Source: Linepithema humile (Eukaryota > Arthropoda > Insecta > Hymenoptera > Formicidae). Taken from it: a stretch of 64,000 bases of DNA. Location: NCBI RefSeq assembly GCF_040581485.1, contig NC_090135.1:2025001-2089000 (forward strand), written 5' to 3'. The notes under the pieces were generated by a model. That model was not told the origin of the DNA. It saw nothing but the letters and a program-made list of their open reading frames with translations, and did no database searches. Every line of letters begins with the position of its first letter. Within the stretch, counting starts at the first letter, position 1. This document shows positions 9,130 through 16,648 of the stretch, piece after piece. Both the position numbers and the translations under genes were made by a program.

Positions 9130-9300
9130 TTATTCAACGTCTATCGTACGTCTTTGAACCTCTATCGAACGTCTATCGTACATCTTTTAACGTATTGTTG
9201 AACGTCTTACGTACAACTTTTAACATCTTTTGTACATCTTTTCAACATTACTTAAACCACTTTTAACATCTATCAAACGTCTTTTAACGTTTATTACTAC
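9130..9300 (+). repeat. Degenerate ACGTCTTTTAAC minisatellite upstream of small ORF
   Basis: Imperfect copies of a 12-20 bp unit (ACGTCTATCGTACGTCTTT, ACATCTTTTAACGT and variants) run directly up to the TATA box at 9330. Copy B has the same array at about 46,330-46,490. The unit could act as an upstream enhancer-like array; this is inference from position. Confidence 0.55.
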
Positions 9301-9329
9301 AGCGAAATTGACGTTTTTGCGTCGAGCTG

Positions 9330-9366
9330 TATATAAAGTGTGCGGAAGAGAGAAATTTATCAGTTC
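9330..9366 (+). promoter_or_regulatory. TATA plus TCAGTT initiator of 47-residue ORF
   Basis: TATATAAA (9330-9337) lies 32 bp before the A (9362) of ATCAGTTC, and ATG 9402 follows. Copy B keeps both elements near 46,525 and 46,557. Confidence 0.65.
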
Positions 9367-9401
9367 AAAGTGTGCACGCGGTGGAGAAAAAAGTATAGAA
9401 A

Positions 9402-9545
9402 ATGGAGCGTGACCAGAATAGAAAAACTTCCGAATACGAGAAGTGTAAAGATTGCGGAGTGTACCACAAGCCGATAGCTGTGGTCGAGCCTTGTCCGAGG
9501 ACGACTCAAGCGCCTCCCGTCCCTCGTAATCGTGAAAGGCGTTAA
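9402..9545 (+). CDS. Small conserved CxxC protein, 47 residues
   Basis: This short ORF begins MERDQNRKTSEYEKCKDCGV and ends in a basic PRNRERR tail. It follows a complete TATA/initiator and is conserved in copy B (46,597-46,746), where the differences are substitutions plus an in-frame 6 bp. This pattern supports real coding. A single C-x2-C with a nearby His could form half a zinc site. No family is recognised. It is divergent from the spliced gene and convergent with the 204-residue ORF. Confidence 0.55.
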   Translation: MERDQNRKTSEYEKCKDCGVYHKPIAVVEPCPRTTQAPPVPRNRERR

Positions 9546-9969
9546 AGGCTCGGTTGAAACAATTTTTTTTTTTGTAAAAAATGTATAGATGAAAAAAAAA
9601 TATGAATAAAATTTGTTAATACTAATCTTATTGCGATTTTTTTCTTCTTTCACCTACCATCCTTAAATTACATATTAAGTTTAGATTAGAGTTCCATTTA
9701 AATTTATATTTTACCGCGGATAATTTGTATTAAGAAGAAAACATAAGTATATTATTGGTGTTTAGAATAAATGCATAACTTAAATAATTCACTTTATATT
9801 ATTCGCCACAATTAAAAGAAAAAAAAAATGATAGTCACTGGTTCGCTCGTTTCCTTCTATCGTGTAGTGTAACATGACGCGCGCGCTTATCTCGCAGTAG
9901 GATAAGTCAGTGAATAAGATGAGGCACAGGAATAATAATTCAAATTATTTTATTGATAAATAATATTTA
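9546..9969. other. AT-rich 3' region between convergent accessory genes
   Basis: It contains AATAAA-type signals (near 9,605 and 9,766) and the repeated phrase CTTATCTCGCAGTA near 9,885. Copies A and B match up to about 9,950 and then diverge, which marks one edge of the exchanged module. No ORF is supported. Confidence 0.5.
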
Positions 9970-10584
9970 TTAAAAATAATTAGTTCCGCATACATGGTTC
10001 AGTGTTGTATACTCCGTTATCCCGGTTCTGCAAAAACATTGTTCATTCTTTTCTTGCACTGAGGTGTTGCATACTCCGTTCTCCCGGTTCTGCAAAATGT
10101 GTACGATCGATGTTTGATGTTGAGGAGTTGTGTGTACTTTGTGCAAATGTATCGATGTCGGCACCTTCTCTGGATGCATTTTTCTAATTTTTTCCAGTAT
10201 CGCTGATCTATACTGCTTCGGTATCATATAATATATGTAGTCATAATAGTGTGAAGAGATCCTTGATATTAGACTATCCTGAGCGCATAACGAGCACAAC
10301 TTTTCCATCAATATCGGCAGGATAGATTCTATTAAAAACGTCGAAACCGACGTTTCCTCCTCGGAATATTCTAGTACACTGTCGTCAATTTCACTCGTCC
10401 ATTCGATAAATTGTTGTCGAAATATAGTATCCGGAATATATGGTTTAATGAATGCAGGAAATGTTGTATACTTTTCAATTATTTCCTCACTGTTTTTATA
10501 TTTCCTTCTACATTCCCGACATGTTGTTAACCAATCTGTGAGAGTACTCAGATTTTCCTCTCGTAAGATGAGATTGTCTTCCAT
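9970..10584 (-). CDS. Unrecognised 204-residue ORF in a copy-specific module
   Basis: The ORF begins MEDNLILREENL and ends HVCGTNYF. Its ATG lies 2 bp after a good splice acceptor (TTATTACAG/AG), and an upstream exon ends with a donor at 10,686, so it probably sits in the second exon of a dicistronic message. The sequence is helical and acidic in the middle (EYSEEETS), with Cys pairs (TCRECRRKY, KLCSLCAQD) and a Cys-rich tail. Copy B has an unrelated 83-residue ORF at the same place. No family is recognised. A host-interaction role is a guess from its position in a variable accessory slot. Confidence 0.45.
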   Translation of the reverse strand: MEDNLILREENLSTLTDWLTTCRECRRKYKNSEEIIEKYTTFPAFIKPYIPDTIFRQQFIEWTSEIDDSVLEYSEEETSVSTFLIESILPILMEKLCSLCAQDSLISRISSHYYDYIYYMIPKQYRSAILEKIRKMHPEKVPTSIHLHKVHTTPQHQTSIVHILQNRENGVCNTSVQEKNEQCFCRTGITEYTTLNHVCGTNYF

Positions 10585-10685
10585 CTCTGTAATAAATAAA
10601 AATTATTAAAATAAAAAAATATTCAATTAGTTATTACGCATTCGAAAAATGTGTATCAAAGATATTTTAAAAATGTGTACTTTAC

Positions 10686-10947
10686 CTATTTCAGTTTGCA
10701 CAGAGTGCAATCTTTCCTGTACGGTGGGGGCCCGTCGATGTGGTCACGCTGCCACGACTGGTTGTAGTGCAACGAGCACCGACGATAACCTTGCACTTCC
10801 GGATCCGCTCTTAAATGATCCGGTAGCCTATCCCACACGTGATCCACAAACCGAGCAGTTTTTTATAAGAATCACTTTCGGCACGATTTCTAATTGCTCC
10901 GCGGACAAGCTCAGAATGTCACGTTCGTCCAATAGCGCGATGAACAT
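10686..10947 (-). pseudogene. Cys/His-rich first-exon ORF, frameshifted in copy A
   Basis: ATG 10,947 opens MFIALLDERDIL, matching the intact copy B gene at 47,643-47,933. A small deletion near 10,860-10,870 shifts the frame. Beyond it the conserved DPEVQGYRRC, QRDHIDGP and KDCTLC blocks resume in another frame and stop at 10,688-10,686. That stop TAG lies against a splice donor (TAG/GTAAAG). Cys and His spacing suggests a zinc-binding fold, not assigned to a family. Confidence 0.5.
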
Positions 10948-10952
10948 TTCGA

Positions 10953-10988
10953 CTGTTACCTCGACTTGGTCATGATGGACCTTATATA
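10953..10988 (-). promoter_or_regulatory. TATA plus CAGT initiator of Cys/His-rich gene
   Basis: On the minus strand TATATAAG starts at 10,988, and ACAGTC has its A at 10,954, a spacing of 34 bp. ATG 10,947 follows at once. Copy B has 33 bp spacing (47,973 and 47,940). Confidence 0.55.
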
Positions 10989-10989
10989 C

Positions 10990-11584
10990 CCGCTTGTTGC
11001 ACACGACATTGATTAAAACTATCGATGGTTCATATTTGCATTAACAATCCTTATCTCTTCCGGGAATTATTGTGATCTGATACTCCCCACCATTCCAAAA
11101 TTACCTCCTCTCCTCCAAACACGATGACGCATCTAGCAACATGGCGATGCCTACAATTTGTATTAACAATCATTATCACACCCTCTAAGAAACGGCGCTC
11201 AAATGCTGCTTCTTTGTTCTAAAATACAGCGATGACGCAATCCGTAAACCTGCACGAACCTACATACTATAAACATAATGATTCCGACAACATGGCGCTC
11301 TACTTTGATGCGTAGAAAAAAAAACCTGCACCAATAAACAGTTCTCTTTCCAATAAACAATCCTTATCTTTTCCGGGAATCCTTATCTCGCGATTTGTAT
11401 TAACAATCCTTATCTTCCGGGAGTTATTGTAATCTAATACCCCTACCACTCCACATTTACCCCCTCTCCTCCAAAAACGAAGACGTCATTACCCCCTCCA
11501 CTGTTATCCGATACCCCTCTTCCCCTCTTCACCCGCGCACCCCCTCATTGCCCCATGGGTTAGAATCATCATAGTATAACTACT
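10990..11584 (+). repeat. Conserved noncoding right end of the element, with internal direct repeats
   Basis: This 0.6 kb is nearly identical to 47,980-48,574 although no ORF is present, which supports a terminal cis-acting role. A block of the form TAACAATCCTTATCT...CCGGGAATTATTG, followed by C-rich sequence, occurs twice (about 11,040-11,110 and 11,396-11,470), with a partial copy near 11,350. The C-rich end, CCCCTCATTGCCCCATGGG, leads to the terminus TATAACTACT. CTTATCT sites resemble GATA-factor sites, but this may be chance. Confidence 0.6.
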
Positions 11585-11669
11585 CACTGACGTGAGGACT
11601 GTGTCGGTGTGTACGATGTGCGATGCGTCAGATGTTTTATAAATAACGCTCGCGCTTTTTTTTCAATTG

Positions 11670-12230
11670 AAATTCCGTCGCAAGATTGCAATATAATGTA
11701 CAAGACGAAATAGGCTTACATAAAGTGTCTAATAGCATAAACTGAATATGATAAAATATTTTATTTTTAAAAAATATATATATGTAATACTGTATGAAGA
11801 AAAATGTCATATGCTTTCCTTATTTTTATCCTTGTGTAATAAATACAAAATTATAATTAATAAATTAATCAATATATACATATACACATGTATTAAATAT
11901 AGTTATCTTTATTTTGCATTTTATACGATAATTGAAACAATGATTATATATTACTTCAATCGTATACAAATACAAAATAAAGATAACTATGTATTCAATA
12001 TATGTGTATATGTATGTATTGATTTATTTCAAATTATTTTTGTATTATTACATAAGAATAAAAAAAAGGAAAACATATGACATCGTTCTCCAGTTCAATG
12101 TATTGTATCATACATATATTTATCAAATAAAATATTTTACTATATTTAATTAATATTTATTAGACCTTTTGCATATACCTATTTTGTCTTGTACATTATA
12201 TCACGACCTTGCAATAAAATTTTGGTCGAG
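11670..12230. repeat. Long imperfect palindrome (fold-back/MITE-like), about 560 bp
   Basis: The left arm from about 11,670 (ATATAATGTACAAGACGAAA) pairs with the right arm ending near 12,230 (TTTGTCTTGTACATTATAT). The inner arms pair ATAGTTATCTTTATTTTGCA (from about 11,898) with its complement near 11,970-11,990 around a short loop. Arms are about 250 bp each with scattered mismatches. ORFs inside are low-complexity by-products. It lies 85 bp beyond the Polinton-like end. Confidence 0.7.
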
Positions 12231-12234
12231 GAAA

Positions 12235-12375
12235 AACGGTGACGGTACCGTCGTCGTCCAGGGAAAGAACGGCGACGGTACCGTCGTCGCAGAGCGGAGG
12301 AGCAGCAACGGTACCGTCGTCGTCCAGAGGAAGAATGGCAACGGTACCGTTGCAGAACGGAAGAGCGGCGTCGTC
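12235..12375 (+). repeat. Minisatellite of ACGGTACCGTCGTCG units
   Basis: At least four imperfect units of about 30-36 bp, each with a central GGTACC palindrome flanked by CGACG and CGTCG, lie at about 12,240, 12,270, 12,308 and 12,340. Because each unit is self-complementary, ORFs appear on both strands; these are not credible genes. The same unit occurs in the arms of the next fold-back. Confidence 0.7.
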
Positions 12376-12615
12376 CGTTGCTTCCAAGGACATGCCACCG
12401 CCGCCGCCGCCGCCATCGCCGCCGCATCCTCGGCGGCAATTGTATAGGCAACCAAATACGCAGAGAAATGTAAGTACAAATATAAAAATATAAGTATGAA
12501 TAAGTGTGTGAATGTGAAATATGAATTGGGTTGTGTATGTGTGATGTGTGTAAGCATGTGAAAGTATGACGATGCAGCGAGAGGGAAAGAACAAGAGACA
12601 TTTACAAAAAAAGTT
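12376..12615. other. Low-complexity spacer, no gene seen
   Basis: CCG-repeat sequence (12,393-12,425) gives way to GT-rich and AT-rich sequence. Only repeat-derived reading frames are present. Confidence 0.5.
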
Positions 12616-12960
12616 GGAATAAAAGTGTGTATTGTGTGTGTGTATATGCGGTGGCATGTAATCGATGTAAGGGTACGATGATGCGAGACAGAGAGGACGT
12701 CCACGAGAACGGCGACGATACCGTCGTCGTCCAGGGGAAGAACAGCGACGGTACCGTCATCGGAGAGTGGAAAAGCAGCAACGATATCGTCACCGCTGTT
12801 TCGCTAGACGATGACAGTACCGTCGCCGTTCTTGCCCTGGACGATGCCGGTGCCGTCGCCGCGCTGTTCTCGTGGATGTCCTCTCTGTCTCACATCATCG
12901 TACCCTTACATTGATTACATTTACCACATATACGAACACACAATAAACACTTTTATTCTA
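12616..12960. repeat. Second long inverted repeat carrying the GGTACC units
   Basis: The left arm (GAATAAAAGTGTGTATTGTG at about 12,617, then GTAAGGGTACGATGATGCGA) pairs with the right arm (TCACATCATCGTACCCTTAC, then CACAATAAACACTTTTATTC to about 12,960). The centre is near 12,790. The arms include the minisatellite units in opposite orientation. Confidence 0.65.
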
Positions 12961-12973
12961 AGGAGATGAGACT

Positions 12974-12974
<1 letters not shown>

Positions 12975-13017
<43 letters not shown>
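12975..13017 (+). repeat. (AG)n microsatellite
   Basis: An uninterrupted run of about 21 AG dinucleotides. Confidence 0.95.
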
Positions 13018-13019
<2 letters not shown>

Positions 13020-13899
13020 TCACAAAAAGAAACATTATATATATAAACTACATATATAATAAAATTAAAATAAAAAAAGGTTATGGCATTATAGAAACTG
13101 TCAATATAATAATTATGTCAGACAGTAGCGCAGCTCATACGCGCCTCTTTAGTATTATCCGTGAACTAATTTATACTGTATTTATCGATATTGAGCACAC
13201 ATTTTACTACAAATACCAAAAATCTGTACAATTTTTACATAATACTTCCGATCTCAATTTTAGTGATTCGGTAACATTTTATTATGCAGTGCGCAATTTG
13301 CGCTGCTCTTATTCGGTGTATTAAAATCGTTAAACTTTTATAAAAAGCTAAAATTGATAGCTCTAAAAGACATGTTATCCTAAGAGTATGTCAATAAAAA
13401 TTAATGTTATAAATAACTTCATTTTTCCGAATTTTTTCGACCAACGCGAATTCCTTTTTTGTGTGCTCTTTAATCCTGCAAAAGGATTTTTAATTCTATG
13501 CAGGCAGAAAAAAGCTGTATTTGTTAGAAAAAAGTCAGGAAAAATACAGCATTCATGTGGTAAAACAGAACTCCAGCATCCTCTTAACATCAGAAATAGC
13601 AACATCTTCATCCTCAGAATCACACAATCCATCAATGGATTCAGAATCACTAGGTATATTTTCATATAATGTTTCCATGTTGCAGGAACTTGTCCTCAAC
13701 TTTCGCAATGAAATTGACAAATCAAAATATTATGCACAAAAGATACACGTGATAAAACGTTAAAATCGATGAACATTTATCAATATGTTCACTAGAAAAA
13801 AGATATGAATGTGCAAAATGCAATGAAACAAGAGACAAAAGAGAATCAGTCATTTATTTGTTATGGTTTGTGAAAAATAAGTGAAACTGATCTCAGATC
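13018..13899. other. AT-rich sequence without a supported gene
   Basis: Short ORFs of 69-96 codons occur on both strands (for example 13,115-13,324), but they have no recognisable domain, promoter or conserved second copy here. The stretch looks like decayed repeat sequence. Confidence 0.4.
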
Positions 13900-14170
13900 C
13901 TAACACGGATAAGTTGTTACGAATTCGAAAACTGCTCCAAACCGAAAACGCCAAGTTAGCCTAGACTGCTCTACTCATAGTTTCGCTTGACACAGTGCGG
14001 GTAATGTCAGTCAGGTAATCGTACATTACAAATTTGATCTCAGATTGCAAAAATTCAAAATGGCGGATTCAAGATGGCCCCCCTAAAAGTAAAAAATTAC
14101 CCGATCTTGATGAAACTGACAAGGGATACCCGCATAACCTGAGTCACCGATTTGGCTGAAATTTTACAGG
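13900..14170 (+). repeat. Probable interspersed insect repeat (AAAATGGCGGATTCAAGATGG type)
   Basis: The phrase AAATTCAAAATGGCGGATTC followed by AAGATGGCCCCCC and ACCCGATCTTGATGAAACTG is of a kind I recall as highly repeated in insect genomes. No coding frame is supported. A genome-wide copy count would settle it. Confidence 0.35.
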
Positions 14171-14298
14171 TACGTAGTACTAGTATAGTAGTAAGTAATG
14201 CTATACGGAGACGATGCACTATTCAGCCGTTTATGAGAAATCGCTGTTTGAAGTTTATCATGTTGTATAAGTACTATGCAATAAAACATATTTCAAAC

Positions 14299-14375
14299 AG
14301 CAGCGTGGCGCAGCGGAGTAAGGCGAATATTAGAGATCTAAAGGTGCGGGTTCAATTCCATATATATATATATTT
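14299..14375 (+). repeat. tRNA-derived SINE head with A and B boxes
   Basis: TGGCGCAGCGG (about 14,307) fits the Pol III A box, and GGTTCAATTCC (14,349-14,359) fits the B box about 40 bp downstream. A TA/T-rich tail follows. It lacks a foldable acceptor stem, so it is read as a SINE head rather than a tRNA gene. Confidence 0.55.
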
Positions 14376-14934
14376 TTTTTTTTTAATTTTTCTAATAGAA
14401 AAAATGTTCTTAAAATGCATAAAATATAACAAATATATATTATATAGTGTTTAATAAACCAAAAATCTGTAAATTTAAACTTTGTGTAATTTTTATAGTT
14501 TTTTTAAGTTTTAATAGTTTATATATATTTATTGTTAGGTAGGTATATTACTTCACCCATCACTACAGACACAGAACTTATTTTATCAGGTAGAGTATCA
14601 GTTAGAAGATGCTCCGCCTCCAGCAAACTATTGCAATATTTAACAGCATTCGTTAATTCGCCCTTAAAATCTTCAGTTTGCAAAAGTTTTTCACGCTCCT
14701 CGTCTATTTGTAACTGATCTATTGCCGTAGATGGACCCGGTTGATCCATTTTAAAAACTGTTAGTAAAAGGTTTTCGTACAACGTTCTCAACGATAGTTC
14801 ACGATCAACTAACGGTTTCTGAAGTATAGACTACCTGAAAAGGGCGCAGTCTCTTATTGTTAGGCAAGAGAGGGGAACTTAAAACGAGAAATTGTCTAAA
14901 GGAAAGGGACTGCAGCTGTATCGCAAACTAATAA

Positions 14935-14979
<45 letters not shown>

Positions 14980-15172
14980 TCTAAAGGTGCGGGTTCAATT
15001 CCATATATATATATATATTTTTTTTAAATTTTTCTAATAGAAAAAATGTTCTTAAAATGCATAAAATATAACAAATATATATTATATAGTGTTTAATAAA
15101 CCAAAAATCTGTAAATTTAAACTTTGTGTAATTTTTATAGTTTTTTTAAGTTTTAATAGTTTATATATATGT
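14328..15172 (+). repeat. Direct duplication of about 195 bp (SINE tail), two copies
   Basis: AGATCTAAAGGTGCGGGTTC and the following ~190 bp at 14,331-14,530 recur almost unchanged at about 14,978-15,172. The second copy starts mid-SINE right after a (TA)n run (14,938-14,977), so it lacks the A box. Confidence 0.75.
14519..14791 (-). CDS. Short unrecognised ORF between the SINE duplicates
   Basis: Ninety codons; an internal ATG begins MDQPGPSTAIDQLQIDEERE, with a helical, acidic body. The QPGPST phrase is common in transposon proteins, and this could be a fragment of one. There is no second copy in the window and no promoter signal, so coding status is doubtful. Confidence 0.2.
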   Translation of the reverse strand: MRTLYENLLLTVFKMDQPGPSTAIDQLQIDEEREKLLQTEDFKGELTNAVKYCNSLLEAEHLLTDTLPDKISSVSVVMGEVIYLPNNKYI

Positions 15173-15929
15173 GCAATACATATATATTGTTCTGAATATT
15201 GGATGTGATATATAATCAGGAAGAAATCTTTAAGATTTGTGTCAAACTTTATTCGAGTGGTATAAGGTTCGCATACATATGTTGTGCCCTTGGTAATAGG
15301 GCACGGTTCGAAATCTGCCAAGGAGTTAGGCCGGGAATCCGGGAATAATCCTTTGACGTTTTTTTAATAAAAAAACAGTCTTCCACATATTTATTGATCT
15401 CTTGATTCATTACAAATTCCCTTACTTCTATGTAATCTAGGTTCCGTCAGGAATCCTTGCCTTAGTGTAGTATCACGGAGCCCCAAGTTACTCTTATTCA
15501 CTTTTAACGAATTGTTATAATTCGCGTTCTTCTAGATTTGTGGTCCCAACGGACATACGTCCGTTTCTTGTGACTAATAGTTTTAGACCCGCCGTCGTGA
15601 TATCGCGACGGCGATTTTATATACGTGAAACTGCACTTGATTGCAGTTTTAACGATCTAACTTGCTGACGAAATTTGATCGTTCGTCAGCATTGTTGCGT
15701 AAAAAGTGAATTAGGTTTTAATTTTCGCTGCGCGATTTATCCGGTGTCTCGCATGAGCCGGAAACTGAATATTAGATATCTTAATCTGATATGCAATATA
15801 GATATTTTCTTATATTTTATTAATATATATATATATATTTTATTATTAATAATTGGTTGTGGCTCTTTGGACCCACAACACATAAATAAATAAAATAAAT
15901 GACTTAATTACATTGATGTGTAAACTTTA
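15173..15929. other. Repeat-like spacer with a GC palindrome, no gene seen
   Basis: It contains a near-perfect palindrome CGCCGTCGTGATATCGCGAC (about 15,591-15,614) and TGTGGTCC / GGACCCACA sequences about 340 bp apart that hint at a decayed LTR without a target duplication. Short ORFs are not supported. Confidence 0.35.
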
Positions 15930-15999
15930 ATGGTGCGGGTGTTTTCCTGAAATTATTTTCACCTTTCACCTTTCACCTGTTCTTCTGAAGATCGTTCGA

Positions 16000-16345
16000 G
16001 TGCCTGAAACATACAAGGTATGATTAATGTTAAGTATATAGATAATAAGTATTAAGATATAGACACATTAAGCGAACTTATACTCGTGTATCTACATAAA
16101 GTAAGCTTATTAGACACATAATATTAGGATAATAAAGAACTTACTCAGAGAGGATCCGTGGTGCTTGCGAGTCTTTCTTCCACGTTGATGGTATCTGAAA
16201 CATAAAGTTTAATTAGTATAAAGTCAATAAAGAAATTATATACTTGTGCCGCAAACTGCTGGTACCTGGAACATAAAAGTTTAACTCAGTAAAGAACTTA
16301 TCTTGCATTGCCAAGCTGTAATTTTCCATGATGATGGTACCTGAA
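16000..16345 (+). repeat. LINE 5' leader repeats (ACCTGAAACATAAAG units)
   Basis: Four copies of a GGTACCTGAAACATAAAG-like unit occur at about 16,008, 16,190, 16,265 and 16,338. A related unit lies near 26,940 in the second copy of this LINE. The periodic leader may be an internal promoter array. Confidence 0.5.
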
Positions 16346-16648
16346 ACATAAAGATAAAGTTATTAGAAAATTTATATAGACAGTTTGTGCTTGAGAATCA
16401 ACTTTGTGAACTATAAATTGCGGACATTAAATGATAAATGTTAATATGTTTGAAAGGGGATTATTAATCTGATCTGAAATTTCTATATATTGAGTGATTA
16501 TTACTGGGCGAAAGCTTTGAACATTGTTCTTGAGAATCTATTTATAACATCATTTAGATATGGGACAAACATCAGGAACAATTAGTGGTCAATTTAAGTC
16601 TCAACAAGAGAAGGAAAACTTTTGCAAATAAAACCACGGCAAACTATT

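Larger units (their letters stand above)
1..11584 (+). mobile_element. Polinton/adintovirus-like element, copy A (left end outside window)
   Basis: This block holds an integrase, packaging ATPase, adenain-like protease, PLA2-domain protein, penton-like and double-jelly-roll-type capsid genes, which is the hallmark set of Polintons/Mavericks and adintoviruses. Genes before about 3.55 kb read leftward and the virion genes read rightward. The right end is placed at 11,584, where copies A and B (48,574) stop matching after ...TATAACTACT. Read inward this end begins AGTAGTT, in keeping with the AG...CT termini of Polintons. No left terminus, terminal inverted repeat partner or DNA polymerase B is visible, so the element continues upstream of the window. 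Confidence 0.88.

Noticed and set aside
1..11584. DNA polymerase B of the Polinton-like element
   Set aside because: No frame shows PolB motifs in any copy. It may lie left of the window or be absent in this lineage.
12179..12914. Long overlapping ORFs of 60-167 codons on both strands
   Set aside because: They arise from palindromic GGTACC minisatellite units and fold-back arms; the sequences are simple His/Thr/Ser or Gly/Arg runs without domains.
14299..14360. True tRNA gene
   Set aside because: A and B boxes are present but no matching acceptor stem or anticodon arm can be drawn, and a TA/T-rich SINE tail follows.
15539..15885. Possible small LTR (TGTGGTCC ... GGACCCACA)
   Set aside because: The inverted ends are present but no target-site duplication or matching second copy was found, so it was left as spacer.
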